Origin: Bifidobacterium tibiigranuli
GTDB lineage: Bacteria > Actinomycetota > Actinomycetes > Actinomycetales > Bifidobacteriaceae
Assembly (NCBI RefSeq): GCF_009371885.1
Contig: NZ_QLZA01000006.1
Location: 62,001-126,000, forward strand
Direction: 5' to 3'
DNA: 64,000 bases
Numbering within the stretch: position 1 is the stretch's first letter; each line of letters begins with the position of its first letter. The notes under the pieces were generated by a model. That model was not told the origin of the DNA. It saw only the letters and a list, made by a program, of their open reading frames with translations, and made no database searches. Shown here one piece after another: positions 54,166 through 63,376 of the stretch. The translations under genes and the position numbers were made by a program.

Positions 54166-54728
54166 CACAGTCCAATCCCAGCGCCGGATGCGGGCGCTGC
54201 CGCTGCTGAGACGGAGTCCTTGGAATTCTTAGAGTTTTTGTCCGCCGCGTCATAGTCATCATCAGCCCGTCTGCCGGGCATTATGAACAGCCGCGCAGGC
54301 ATCATCAGCAGCGCGACCTGCACCACAATCATGCCGAACAGCCAGAAATATCCGACATGCTCGCTGAAATACGGCATCGGAACGCCGAATCCTATTGGGG
54401 TGACTACATCGCCGTGGGGATAGCCCATCGCCATAAGCCATGCCACAGCCGAGGACGCTATAAGATGCAGTGCAAGACCGATGGCGCCTGAACGCGACCG
54501 TGCACACCATGTCGATAGGCCAACAATCACCAGCGCCAGCACCAGGCCATAGGGAATGTTCTGCGCCGCGCCCATGCGGTGCGCGAAGGTGCCGACTATG
54601 GCGACGCCCATCCCCGCCACCACGCAGATCAGCGCGCGAAGCGGCGCATCGAGCTGATGAGACCACGGTAGGAAGCGAACTGACTCGTTGTGCGCGTCTC
54701 GGTCATTGGTTGTGCTGGCTTGGGTCAT
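54165..54728 (-). CDS. four-helix membrane protein (DUF6113-like)
   Basis: 187 residues: short N-terminal cytoplasmic tail, four predicted helices (about 30-52, 58-75, 82-100, 125-145) and an Asp/Lys/Ser/Ala-rich C-terminal tail. YPHGDVVTPIGFG followed by HVGYFWLFGMIVV resembles the small actinobacterial DUF6113 family. Function unknown. First gene of the pheA-tyrA operon; a role in aromatic metabolism is not implied. Confidence 0.6.
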   Translation of the reverse strand: MTQASTTNDRDAHNESVRFLPWSHQLDAPLRALICVVAGMGVAIVGTFAHRMGAAQNIPYGLVLALVIVGLSTWCARSRSGAIGLALHLIASSAVAWLMAMGYPHGDVVTPIGFGVPMPYFSEHVGYFWLFGMIVVQVALLMMPARLFIMPGRRADDDYDAADKNSKNSKDSVSAAAAPASGAGIGL

Positions 54729-54844
54729 GGCTATCAGTATGCCTCAGCCGTTAGTCAAGCCGGCTGCATCAAACTTCGGCTTGCACTGTTAAGCACTTGT
54801 TAAGCACCTTTTTAAGCGGACCCGACAAGCCCGCCAGACCCGCC

Positions 54845-55017
54845 AAATGTGAGCCGGAATCGCCACGACATGCGAAAGCTGCAATGCGCAAAGGTGGCAA
54901 TGGGCACCCGAAAGCGCCCGAAACGCCCAGATATGCGTGTGCCTCGGAAAAGCTCTCCATACGAGAACCTTTCCAAGGCACGAGGCACACGGTCACAGCA
55001 AATGTGAGTCCGGAATC
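54845..55017. repeat. imperfect 17-bp direct repeat downstream of typA
   Basis: AAATGTGAGCCGGAATC (54845-54861) recurs at 55000-55017 with one inserted T. In between lie TTAAGCAC-like repeats upstream and the hairpin at 54936-54991. The gap 54729-55023 holds no gene. Confidence 0.6.
54936..54991 (-). terminator. hairpin downstream of typA
   Basis: Perfect 11-bp arms CGTGTGCCTCG and CGAGGCACACG enclose a second imperfect stem (GGAAAAGCTCTC/GAGAACCTTTCC). It lies 30 bp past the typA stop. No T-run, so termination would be non-canonical. Confidence 0.5.
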
Positions 55018-55023
55018 ACCGAC

Positions 55024-56946
55024 TCACTTGTTGCCGTCGCGGCGACGCTGCTTGGAGCGCCACTTGTACCAGTCATCGCGGTTCAGCAGCAGCTTGCGCA
55101 CGCGGATGGCTTCGGGGGTGACCTCGACACATTCGTCCTCGTTCGCGAAGTCAAGCGCCTCTTCGAGGCTCATCTTGATCGGCGGGGTCAGGGTTTCGAG
55201 CACATCGGCGGTCGCGGAGCGCATATTGGTCATATGCTTGGCCAGCGTCACGTTCACGTCGAGCTCGTCGGGCTTGTTGTTGACGCCCACGACCTGGCCC
55301 TCGTAGACCTGGCTCTGCGGGTCAACGAAGAAGTTGCCGCGTGCCTGTAGGCGCTGCATGGCGTACGGTGTGGCGACGCCGGCGCGGTCCGAAACCATCG
55401 AGCCGTTCTGGCGGGTCACGATCTGGCCGGCCCACGGAGCGTAGCCGGCGGAGATGGAGCTGGAGATGCCAGTGCCGCGTGTGGCGGACAGCAGCGCAGT
55501 ACGGAAGCCAATCAAGCCACGCGAAGGAACCGTGAACTGCAGACGGATCCAGCCGGAGCCGTGGTTGCTCATCGAGTCCATGCGGCCCTTGCGGTCGGCC
55601 ATGAGCTGGGTGACGGTGCCCATGTACTCTTCGGGCACGTCGATGGTGTCGTTCTCCATCGGCTCATTGATCTTGCCGTCGATGGTCTTGGTGACCACCT
55701 GCGGGCGGCCGACGGTCAGCTCGTAGCCTTCGCGGCGCATCTGCTCGGCGAGAATCGCCAGCGCGAGTTCGCCGCGGCCCTGCACCTCCCAGGCGTCGGG
55801 GCGGTCGGTCGGCAGGACGTGAATCGACACGTTGCCGATGAGCTCATGCTCAAGACGATCCTTGATCATGCGGGCGGTGAGCTTGTGGTCTTTGCCCTCA
55901 GTGCCAGCCAGCGGGGAATCATTGATCGCGAAGGTCATCGAAATGGCCGGCTCGTCAACGTGAATCAGCGGCAGCGGCTTCGGATCGCTCGGGTCGACAA
56001 TCGTCTCGCCGATCATGATGTCGCTCACGCCAGCAACAGCGACGATGTCGCCAGGGCCGGCCTCGTCGACCGGCGCACGGTCCAGACCCTGCGTGCGCAG
56101 GATCTCGGTGAGCTTGAAGTTCTCGATGGAGCCGTCGACACGCGAAAGGCCATACTGCTTGCCCTTGGTCAGCGTGCCGTTGTAGATGCGGATAAGGCCC
56201 AGACGGCCCAAATACTCCGAGGCGTCGATGTTGGTGACATGCGCCTGCAGCGGCGCACCTTCCTCGTATTCGGGCGCGGGAATGTTGGCGATGATCGACT
56301 CGAACAGCGGCTCCAAATCGTCGTTGTCGGGCAGACCGCCGTTCTCCGGCACGTTGGTCGAAGCATATCCGGCCTTGGCAGCGCAGTAGATCACCGGCAG
56401 GTCGAGTAGCGCATCGAGATCAAGATCGACGCCCTCCTCCATCACATCCTGAGCCAGACCGAGCAGCAAATCGGTGGATTCGCTTACGACCTCTTCGATA
56501 CGGGCATCGGGGCGGTCAACCTTGTTGACGCACAGGATGACGGGCAGCTTGGCTTCCAGCGCCTTGCGCAACACGAAACGGGTCTGCGGCAGCGGGCCTT
56601 CCGAAGCATCGACGAGCAGCACCACGCCGTCGACCATCGAAATGCCGCGCTCCACCTCGCCGCCGAAATCGGCGTGGCCGGGGGTGTCGATGACGTTGAT
56701 CGTGATGCCTTCGGGGTGGCCGTACTTCTCGGCCAGCGGGCCGGTGTACTGCACGGCCGTGTTCTTGGCGAGAATGGTGATGCCCTTCTCACGTTCCAGA
56801 TCGTTCGAGTCCATCACACGATCCGGAACCTCTTCGCGCTCCGAGAACACATGCGACTGCTGAAGCATCGCGTTGACGAGCGTCGTCTTGCCGTGATCGA
56901 CGTGAGCCACAATCGCCACATTTCGAATATCACCACGTACCGCCAT
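55024..56946 (-). CDS. typA: GTP-binding protein TypA/BipA
   Basis: 640 residues, full length. G1 AHVDHGKTT (about 14-22), G2/switch GITI, G3 [11 protein letters not shown]4 NKVDRPD, then EF-G-like domains II, III and V and the BipA C-terminal domain ([19 protein letters not shown]). A ribosome-associated translational GTPase that helps 50S assembly and stress adaptation. AGAGAGG precedes ATG 56946. Monocistronic. Confidence 0.97.
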   Translation of the reverse strand: MAVRGDIRNVAIVAHVDHGKTTLVNAMLQQSHVFSEREEVPDRVMDSNDLEREKGITILAKNTAVQYTGPLAEKYGHPEGITINVIDTPGHADFGGEVERGISMVDGVVLLVDASEGPLPQTRFVLRKALEAKLPVILCVNKVDRPDARIEEVVSESTDLLLGLAQDVMEEGVDLDLDALLDLPVIYCAAKAGYASTNVPENGGLPDNDDLEPLFESIIANIPAPEYEEGAPLQAHVTNIDASEYLGRLGLIRIYNGTLTKGKQYGLSRVDGSIENFKLTEILRTQGLDRAPVDEAGPGDIVAVAGVSDIMIGETIVDPSDPKPLPLIHVDEPAISMTFAINDSPLAGTEGKDHKLTARMIKDRLEHELIGNVSIHVLPTDRPDAWEVQGRGELALAILAEQMRREGYELTVGRPQVVTKTIDGKINEPMENDTIDVPEEYMGTVTQLMADRKGRMDSMSNHGSGWIRLQFTVPSRGLIGFRTALLSATRGTGISSSISAGYAPWAGQIVTRQNGSMVSDRAGVATPYAMQRLQARGNFFVDPQSQVYEGQVVGVNNKPDELDVNVTLAKHMTNMRSATADVLETLTPPIKMSLEEALDFANEDECVEVTPEAIRVRKLLLNRDDWYKWRSKQRRRDGNK

Positions 56947-57162
56947 CGAAAACCTCTCTTTAATGGTTTAAAATTTCCTAGCTAAATTTCTAGCGTTCCA
57001 CTTGCCGTTGCATACCGGCCCAACATCGAATGAGTTTCCACCTGTATTTACCCGCAAACCTTCACCACAATAGCGATGCGGCACGACAGCGCAGCATGAG
57101 AGGACGGCTGGGCCATTATTCGCCTTATTCACCAAGCACGGCGGCAACCCGGCACGCTGCTG

Positions 57163-58572
57163 CTAGTTCTCCAACTCCTTCCCCGCGCGCTCAGGCAAGG
57201 CGAGCGCCGAAAGGCAGGCGAAGAGGAACACTGCGCCGAACACGATGAACGCGACCGTCTTACCGCCACCGGCGATGGTCAGCAGCCACGGCACCAGCAA
57301 TGGCGCGACGATGGCCGCGATGCGCCCTACCGCTGCTGCCGCCCCGGAGCCGGCGGCGCGCAGGCGCGTGGGATAGATCTCCGGCGTCACCGCATACAGT
57401 ACGCCCCACGCACCGAGGTTCGCGGCGGACAGCAGCATGCCGAAGACGAGCACGAGGGCCGGAGTGCCGGCTTGAGCGAAGAGGAAGGCGGCCACTGCGG
57501 ACACCGCGAGGAAGATGCTCAGCGTCTTGCGCCTGCCCCAGACCTCGACGAGCCATGCGGCGAGGAAATACCCGGGAAGCTGGGCCAGGGATATCGCCAG
57601 CGTGTAGCCGAATGATTTGGTCAGGGAGCCGAACTGATCGGCGAGCAGCGAGGGCATCCAGGTGAAGGCGCCGTAGTACGAGAAATTGACGAAGAACCAG
57701 GTGAGCCATATCGCTATCGTGCGCCCGCGATAGCGCTTCCCGAACAGGGTGCGCGTGGGTATCTTGGGCAGCGGCACGCCGGTGGGCGAGGCCACAGGCG
57801 CCACGGAACTGGCGGCTTCGAAGTAGCGCACGGCCTGCTCTGCCTCTGCGTCGCGGCCGTGGGCTTCAAGAAAGCGCACCGATTCGGGGATGTGCATGCG
57901 GGCGACGATGGCGTATAGCAGCGGCAGTGCGCCAATAAGCAGCGCCCAGCGCCAGCCCCAGTCGCCGGTGCCCGGAATCACGAAGAAGCCAATCGCAGCG
58001 GCGATGATCCAGCCCACGGCCCAGAAGGATTCGAGCAGCACGGTCATGCGACCGCGGTGCTTGGTCGGCGCGAACTCGCTGACGAGCGTCGAGGCGACCG
58101 GCAGCTCGGAGCCCAGCCCCAGGCCGATGACGAAACGGGCGACCAGCAGCGCCGCCAGGCTCCATGCGAAGGCCATAGCCCCGTTGGCCAGGCCGAAGAT
58201 GACAAGCGTGGCGGTGAATACGGTTTTGCGCCCGACCCGGTCAGCTATGAAGCCGCCGAGGGCCGCGCCAATCGCCATGCCGACGAAGCCGATGGACAGC
58301 ACCCACGAGCGTTCGGTATTATTCAGCGCGAAATGCGGGTCGGCAGCGATTGCGGCGACGACGAAGGAGACGAGGCCGACGTCCATCGCGTCGAAGGCCC
58401 AGCCGATGCCGGAGGCGACCAGCAGCTTGCGGTGCGCCGCGTTGAAGGGCAGCCGGTCCAATCGTTCGTTGCGCGTCAACGGTCGTTTCTGAGTCTGCGC
58501 GGCGCCAACAGACTGCTTGGAATCAGGGATTTGTGCAGCCTCGGGAGCTGGTAGAACGGATTGGGAGGTCAT
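57163..58572 (-). CDS. niaP: MFS transporter, probable niacin/nicotinate permease (NiaP-like)
   Basis: 469 residues from ATG 58572 behind AAGGAGT; the longer open frame to 58746 overlaps nrtR. Twelve helices. RLPFNAAHRKLLVASGIGWAF, DAMDVGLVSFV, GLGLGSELPVASTLVSEFAPTKHRGR and YPTRLRAAGSG fit the NiaP branch of MFS. The ATGA overlap with nrtR, a regulator of NAD metabolism, supports nicotinate or nicotinamide uptake. Substrate inferred from family and context. Confidence 0.8.
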   Translation of the reverse strand: MTSQSVLPAPEAAQIPDSKQSVGAAQTQKRPLTRNERLDRLPFNAAHRKLLVASGIGWAFDAMDVGLVSFVVAAIAADPHFALNNTERSWVLSIGFVGMAIGAALGGFIADRVGRKTVFTATLVIFGLANGAMAFAWSLAALLVARFVIGLGLGSELPVASTLVSEFAPTKHRGRMTVLLESFWAVGWIIAAAIGFFVIPGTGDWGWRWALLIGALPLLYAIVARMHIPESVRFLEAHGRDAEAEQAVRYFEAASSVAPVASPTGVPLPKIPTRTLFGKRYRGRTIAIWLTWFFVNFSYYGAFTWMPSLLADQFGSLTKSFGYTLAISLAQLPGYFLAAWLVEVWGRRKTLSIFLAVSAVAAFLFAQAGTPALVLVFGMLLSAANLGAWGVLYAVTPEIYPTRLRAAGSGAAAAVGRIAAIVAPLLVPWLLTIAGGGKTVAFIVFGAVFLFACLSALALPERAGKELEN

Positions 58573-59501
58573 AACGACTCCTTGTCGTTGAAGTTGGATT
58601 GGCGTATAGCATCGCGCGGCACATTCGATGACGCATCCCTTGGACGCAGCTCGGGCGACAGTACCGAAAGCACCTCTTCGAGGTCGGACTCCGATGCGCC
58701 GTTTCCTCCATGCCACATGACGTCGAATGCCGTGGGACGCTGCCACACTTCTCGGCTCGCTCGGTCTGATTCGCCGTTGTCGCCTCCATTGGCATCTGCG
58801 TCGGTACCCAAGCTATACATATCGTCGTCACCTGCCTGAGTGCCCGCGTATCGATACAAGGTCGCGGGACGCTGACGCCCGTACCGCACCTTGTCACCTG
58901 TGGCTTCGAGCTGCCCCGAAGCGAGCATGCGTCTGCGGAAATTAGCGAGGTCTATCGAATTGCCGGACACCGCCTCGTAGACGTTATGCAGCTGGGCCAG
59001 GGTGAAGGTCGGCCCGACCAGTTTGGCGACGATGTCAGGGTAGTCGATTTTCGAGCGCAGCCGTTCCAATGCATAAGTGATGATGCGGCCATGGTCGAAG
59101 GCGAGCTCGGGCAGGTCGTTTTCCGCGAACCATGCGACGTTGTTCGCCTCGTGAAAGTTCTGGGTCTCAACCGTGCCCACCAAGGCCCAATAGACGACGG
59201 AAATCATCGGCAGCCCTTCATGTGAGCGCTGCGCATCACCGAAGGTGTAGAGCTGTTCGAGGTAACTGGGGCGCAGGTCGGTCGTGGAGGCGAGCGCCTC
59301 GAACGCCGATTCCTCCAATGAGCGATTCGCCTGCACACCGCCGCCTGGCAGCGCCCAGTCGCCGAGGAAGGGCTGGCGCACCCGACGGACCAGCGGCAGC
59401 CAAAACTCGGGTCTGGCTCCTCCCCCGAGCGCCAAAATGACTGTGGATACGCCAATCAGCGGCTGCTGCCGGCGTCGCTCGGTCACATTGCCTGAACCCA
59501 T
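58569..59501 (-). CDS. nrtR: NrtR-type Nudix transcriptional regulator of NAD metabolism
   Basis: 310 residues. N-terminal Nudix-like domain (GDWALPGGGVQANRSLEESA, then EQLYTFGDAQR) and a C-terminal winged helix (FTLAQLHNVYEAVSGNSIDL, NFRRRMLASGQLEATG). NrtR repressors bind ADP-ribose-type NAD metabolites and control NAD synthesis and niacin uptake. An extra acidic C-terminal tail of about 70 residues follows the winged helix. AAAGG is about 9 bases before ATG 59501. A perfect-arm palindrome in its promoter suggests autoregulation with niaP. Confidence 0.9.
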   Translation of the reverse strand: MGSGNVTERRRQQPLIGVSTVILALGGGARPEFWLPLVRRVRQPFLGDWALPGGGVQANRSLEESAFEALASTTDLRPSYLEQLYTFGDAQRSHEGLPMISVVYWALVGTVETQNFHEANNVAWFAENDLPELAFDHGRIITYALERLRSKIDYPDIVAKLVGPTFTLAQLHNVYEAVSGNSIDLANFRRRMLASGQLEATGDKVRYGRQRPATLYRYAGTQAGDDDMYSLGTDADANGGDNGESDRASREVWQRPTAFDVMWHGGNGASESDLEEVLSVLSPELRPRDASSNVPRDAIRQSNFNDKESL

Positions 59502-59530
59502 CTCCCGCCGCCTTTCACGCCCGATTCATT

Positions 59531-59558
59531 ATTTATAGTCATCATGACTATAAATCAA
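59531..59558 (-). promoter_or_regulatory. NrtR-box-like palindrome within the nrtR-niaP promoter
   Basis: ATTTATAGTCAT-C-ATGACTATAAAT (59531-59555): 12-bp perfect arms around one base. On the minus strand it overlaps a promoter-like TTGATT (59558-59553) and TATAAA (59537-59532) with a 15-base spacer, 30 bp before the nrtR start. Confidence 0.82.
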
Positions 59559-59590
59559 ATCATCGCGTGACACGCGAGAGGTGGCGTCGT

Positions 59591-60433
59591 TCAGATGATG
59601 TCGCCGTTCCCATCCGAACCGTTCAGCTCCATTGCGTTCTCGCCCATTTCAACATGTTTCATTTCCGTATTTTCCATTTCACTGTGTTCCACTTCCGTGT
59701 TTTCCATCTCACTGATGGGCGGCATGAACGGGGCCAACGAGGGCAGCTGGTCGAGCGAATCCAAGCCCATATGCTCCAGGAACAGCCCCGAGGTCACTAG
59801 CAGCGCGGCACGGGATTCCGGGTCGATTCCCTCCTCGCGTATCAGCCCGCGCACGACAAGCGAGCGAATCACGCCATCCGAATTCACGCCGCGGATGGCC
59901 GCGACCTGGGCGCGGGTCACCGGCTGACGGTATGCGATGATCGCCAGCGCCTCAAGGGCCGCCTGCGACAGGCGCGCGGTCTGTCCATCGGTCACGAATG
60001 CGGCGACGACCGGCTCGTAATCCGCCCGATTGGCGAATTGCCAGCCGCGCGCGGTGCGCCGCAGCTCGAAGCCGCGCAATATGCCAGCCGAACCGTTGGC
60101 GTCATTGGAGCTGCCGGAGTCGTCGCCCCGGCCCGCAATACCGTGCTCCGCTATGCCTAGCCGCCCGTCGTAGTCCGCCTGCAACGCCGTCAACGCATCA
60201 TCGACCTGAGCCTCGTCGATGGCAAGTACCCTCGCCAGATCGGCGGACTGCTGCGGCTGATCGGCAACCATGAGAATCGCCTCAAGACACCCGCGCAGAC
60301 CGCCCGGGAAATCCTCGACATCGAAATCGACGTATTCCGGACGGGCTGGCGGCGTTTCGCGCTCTTGTGTCGTAGCTGCGGACGAGTTCGGCTCAGACTG
60401 CGGCCCCTGTGGTGTCTGCGTTTCATCGCTCAT
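59591..60433 (-). CDS. scpB: segregation and condensation protein B
   Basis: 280 residues. Two winged-helix domains: GGLRGCLEAILMVADQPQ near residue 45, and LSQAALEALAIIAYRQPV, RAQVAAIRGVNSDGVIRSLVVRGLI further on. It forms the SMC-ScpA-ScpB condensin. The C-terminus ends in a Glu/Met/Asn-rich tail built from a 10-residue repeat. Overlaps scpA by ATGA. Part of parA-scpA-scpB. Confidence 0.93.
   Translation of the reverse strand: MSDETQTPQGPQSEPNSSAATTQERETPPARPEYVDFDVEDFPGGLRGCLEAILMVADQPQQSADLARVLAIDEAQVDDALTALQADYDGRLGIAEHGIAGRGDDSGSSNDANGSAGILRGFELRRTARGWQFANRADYEPVVAAFVTDGQTARLSQAALEALAIIAYRQPVTRAQVAAIRGVNSDGVIRSLVVRGLIREEGIDPESRAALLVTSGLFLEHMGLDSLDQLPSLAPFMPPISEMENTEVEHSEMENTEMKHVEMGENAMELNGSDGNGDII
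59647..59714 (-). repeat. 30-bp tandem repeat in the scpB tail
   Basis: Two 30-bp units (59647-59676 and 59677-59706) and part of a third encode EMENTEVEHS, EMENTEMKHV and EM. Located after the last folded domain. Confidence 0.85.
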
Positions 60434-61374
60434 GCGAAATCCCCCTCGCTTATCGTCAGTTCGGCGTGCTCGTCGGCATCCGCAGCCCAGCGGATATGCA
60501 AGGTTTCGAACGGCCCGGACTGCTTGAATTGCACTGCACCCTGTTTGAAGAAGGCAAGCAGGGCAAGGAATCGTGTGACGATCTCGATGCGCGACGCCGC
60601 ATCAGCGCTAAGTGCGGCAAAGGTCATGCTTCCCTCGCTCCCCAACGCCCGCAGCCGGTCGCGCACCAAAGCCGATTGGGCCTGCAAATCCACCATCGGC
60701 ACATGCAACTGGTGCAGCGAGACCTGGTCGACGGGCGCGTTGGCGAGCGCATGGGCAGCAAGCGCCGCCAATTCATCGGTCCCCAGCGTCCAGACCAGTT
60801 CAGGCAGCATGGCCGCAACCGCGTCATCCACAACCGCAGGATGAGGGAATCGTCCGGAATTCGCGGCGAAGCGCGCGCGGAAGTCCCCTGCGGCGCGTTT
60901 GAAGGCGCGGTATTGCACGAGTCGCGCGAAGAGCAGATCACGTTCGCGCAGCGCCTCGATGCTCTGCTCGTCACGCTTGCCCTGCTCGTCGCCCGGCAGC
61001 AGCGCGGCGCTTTTCGCCTCGACCAGAATCGAAGCCACGTCAAGGAAGGCGCTGGCCTCGTCCATATGCTGCGCGAACTGGATTGACGAGGTTGGCTGCT
61101 CCGGCGACGCTTCCTGATCCGGCGACACTGTTTGGTCCAACGACACCGACTGCCCCGCCGCCACCGACTGGTCCGATGTCGCAGTCTGCCCCGCCGCCAA
61201 ACCAAGCCGCCGCACATACGCCAGAAACTCTTCGGTGATGGCCGAAAGCGACACTTCGGTCACCTCAAGCCGTCTGTTCGCAATCATGCCCAGCAGCACG
61301 TCGAACGGCCCGGCATAGCCTTCGACGTCTACTTGAAAGCCGGAAACCGGCATCTCCTCGGCAGCAAGCGTCAT
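60430..61374 (-). CDS. scpA: segregation and condensation protein A (kleisin)
   Basis: 314 residues from ATG 61374; an adjoining GTG 61377 is also possible, neither with a clear ribosome site. N-terminal GFQVDVEGYAGPFDVLLGMIANRRLEVTEVSLSAIT is the hallmark of ScpA, and the C-terminal winged helix is present. A linker of about 45 residues is built of S-V-x-x-D-Q-like repeats. It bridges the SMC heads with ScpB. Starts 6 bases after the parA stop. Confidence 0.92.
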   Translation of the reverse strand: MTLAAEEMPVSGFQVDVEGYAGPFDVLLGMIANRRLEVTEVSLSAITEEFLAYVRRLGLAAGQTATSDQSVAAGQSVSLDQTVSPDQEASPEQPTSSIQFAQHMDEASAFLDVASILVEAKSAALLPGDEQGKRDEQSIEALRERDLLFARLVQYRAFKRAAGDFRARFAANSGRFPHPAVVDDAVAAMLPELVWTLGTDELAALAAHALANAPVDQVSLHQLHVPMVDLQAQSALVRDRLRALGSEGSMTFAALSADAASRIEIVTRFLALLAFFKQGAVQFKQSGPFETLHIRWAADADEHAELTISEGDFA

Positions 61375-61380
61375 CACACG

Positions 61381-62448
61381 CTATGCGACGATGCCGCGTG
61401 CGATGAGCTCGCGCGCGACCTCGCGGTACTCCTTCGCCGTCTTGTGCCCGGGCGCGTACACCGTGATCGGCGCGGCGGCGACATTCGCATCGGGCAGCTT
61501 GATGGAACGCGAGATCACCGAATGGAAGACCTTCTCCTGGAAGGCCTCGTAGATGCGCTGCAGCACCTCTTCGCAATGCAGGGTGCGCGTGTACATCGTG
61601 ACCAGCACGCCGTAGACTTCGAGGCTGGGATTGATGCGGGAGCGCACCTTGTCGATCGACTGCATGAGCAGCGCCACGCCGCGCAGCGCGAAGAACTCGG
61701 CGGCCACGGGGATGATCACGCCGTCAGCGGCCGTCAGCGCGTTCACCGTCAGCAGGCCAAGCGAGGGCTGGCAGTCAATGATGATGACATCGTATTCATT
61801 GCGCACCTGGCGCAGCACGCTGGCCAAAATCTGCTCGCGCCCGACCTCGGTGACCAACTGCACTTCGGCGGCCGACAGATCGATGTTGGCCGGCATGATG
61901 TCAAGGTTCTCGAATTCGGTATGCTGCACGATCTCGTGCACATCAATCGAGGTGTCGAACAGCGCGGTGTATACCGTGTTCTCAACGGTGTTCGCGTTGA
62001 TGCCCAGACCTACGGTGGCCGCCCCCTGCGGGTCGAAGTCGACGATGAGCACGCGCCTGCCGTACTGGCTCAGCGCCCCGCCGATGTTGATGGAGCTGGT
62101 GGTCTTGCCTACGCCGCCCTTCTGGTTGCACATGGCGATAATCCGTGCCGGACCATGCTGGTGCAGGGATTTTGGCGCGGGAAAGGTCTCATATTCGCGA
62201 CCAAGCAGATCAGTAGGCATATTCTTCACCATATCAAGAGGCCTGTTCACCGCCCCACGCGCCGAATCAGCCGCACCGGGCATATCGTCTGCATCGTCAA
62301 CGGCCGGAATACGCAGGGTGCCCGAGATCGGCAACTGCGCCTGCACAGCATGCGCACGGCGAGCATTCGACTGCGAAGCATCCGAATCGCGCGGCTCCTT
62401 GGCTGCCTTGGCAACCTCAGCGGCCCACCGGCTCTCGTACGGCATCAT
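61381..62448 (-). CDS. parA: ParA/Soj-family partitioning ATPase
   Basis: 355 residues with an N-terminal extension of about 100 Ala-rich residues. Deviant Walker A CNQKGGVGKTT (about 107-117), Walker A' VDFDPQGAATVGLG and Walker B IIIDCQPSLGLLT. GGAGGG lies just before ATG 62448/62445. Located with scpA and scpB and without parB, so it may be the second ParA that accompanies condensin loading rather than the origin-proximal Soj. Confidence 0.93.
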   Translation of the reverse strand: MMPYESRWAAEVAKAAKEPRDSDASQSNARRAHAVQAQLPISGTLRIPAVDDADDMPGAADSARGAVNRPLDMVKNMPTDLLGREYETFPAPKSLHQHGPARIIAMCNQKGGVGKTTSSINIGGALSQYGRRVLIVDFDPQGAATVGLGINANTVENTVYTALFDTSIDVHEIVQHTEFENLDIMPANIDLSAAEVQLVTEVGREQILASVLRQVRNEYDVIIIDCQPSLGLLTVNALTAADGVIIPVAAEFFALRGVALLMQSIDKVRSRINPSLEVYGVLVTMYTRTLHCEEVLQRIYEAFQEKVFHSVISRSIKLPDANVAAAPITVYAPGHKTAKEYREVARELIARGIVA

Positions 62449-62809
62449 CCCTCCGTTCCATGCTTTTCAACGACATGCGTTTCTCAGCGACATGCCTTTC
62501 ACCGACATGATTCTCGCCAATCTTGGCATGCTCACCATCGCAGACGATTATCGCTCACAAAGGAACATCATAACGCGCACATCGTAACGCACGCGGCTCA
62601 TTCAGCCGTATATTCAGCCGCGCGTAGTACGTGCAGTGTGCGAGACCCGGCGCAGCGCCGCAAACTGAGCTCGCCCCATCCCGCATGCTTTGCGTCGGAC
62701 TTGCCAAAACAGAGAACCGCAGCCGAGAGAAGGCCAAGCTCGAAAGCCCGGCCGACTCGCGGCTGCGGTTCAGTATCCTTATAGGAAGATAACGCCTGAG
62801 AGGACGAAA
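62449..62809. repeat. gap upstream of parA with short tandem repeats and a terminator
   Basis: 361 bp without a gene. CGACATG occurs at 62471, 62488 and 62503 in units of 15-17 bp, in the parA leader. ATTCAGCCG is repeated at about 62599-62620. The terminator of the lipoprotein gene is at 62714-62771. Confidence 0.65.
62714..62771 (-). terminator. terminator of the phosphoesterase-lipoprotein operon
   Basis: Perfect 12-bp arms GAACCGCAGCCG/CGGCTGCGGTTC enclose a smaller GGCC/GGCC stem. On the minus strand TCTGTTTTGG follows. It lies about 40 bp past the lipoprotein stop. Confidence 0.75.
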
Positions 62810-63376
62810 TCAGTCGTCTTCGAGCACGTAATCCCATCCGGCGGCTGAGGGACCGCCATCCGGGTGGAAGCGCAGCAGCCCTTCGCCGCCCGGCAGCGAC
62901 GTGCGCAGCTTTATCGTGAGCTGCTGCCCGGCTGCGAGCTTCTTGGGCAGGCCTGGGGTCGGTATGAGCGCGTGCGTGGCTCCGGCGTTGTCGAGTATGT
63001 CGAAGACGCTCGCGGAGAGCGGGACATCAGCGCCGCCCGGGGCCGCGGTGTTCGTGAGCGTGGCAGTGAATACGCTCGGTATGTCGGTCGCCTCTTCCTT
63101 CGTATCGCTTGGATACTCAGGGCCGGCGATATCGATCTTCAGCTGTGTCTTGCCTACCGATACGAGCACTGGACTGCCAGGGTACGACAGCGCAGGCTTG
63201 TCGGCGCTGCCGTGCGCAATCGATGCTGAGCGAGCCGAAGGCAGGTAGCTCGGCATGTCGCCGATCGAGTTCGCAATGGATGCCGATGATTGGGCACCGC
63301 CGCACGCACCCAGTGCGATAGTCATGGCGACCATCGCGCTGAGCAGTCCGGCTGTTTTCACTATTCTGCGCATCAT
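62810..63376 (-). CDS. predicted lipoprotein, family not recognised
   Basis: 188 residues. Lipobox LGAC (Cys about residue 25) after a hydrophobic signal. The mature part is beta-rich, with VLVSVGKTQLKIDIAGPEY, FTATLTNTAAPGG and GQQLTIKLRTSLPGG, like an immunoglobulin-like or DUF4352-type surface domain. ATG 63376 overlaps the stop of the upstream phosphoesterase by ATGA, so the two are probably made together and may work together at the surface. Confidence 0.7.
   Translation of the reverse strand: MMRRIVKTAGLLSAMVAMTIALGACGGAQSSASIANSIGDMPSYLPSARSASIAHGSADKPALSYPGSPVLVSVGKTQLKIDIAGPEYPSDTKEEATDIPSVFTATLTNTAAPGGADVPLSASVFDILDNAGATHALIPTPGLPKKLAAGQQLTIKLRTSLPGGEGLLRFHPDGGPSAAGWDYVLEDD

Noticed and set aside
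61132-62784. 550-codon plus-strand frame across parA
   Set aside because: Antisense to parA and scpA with an arginine/histidine-rich composition typical of a shadow frame.
62449-62809. parS-type centromere upstream of parA
   Set aside because: The CGACATG repeats do not match the conserved parS palindrome, and no parB is adjacent.
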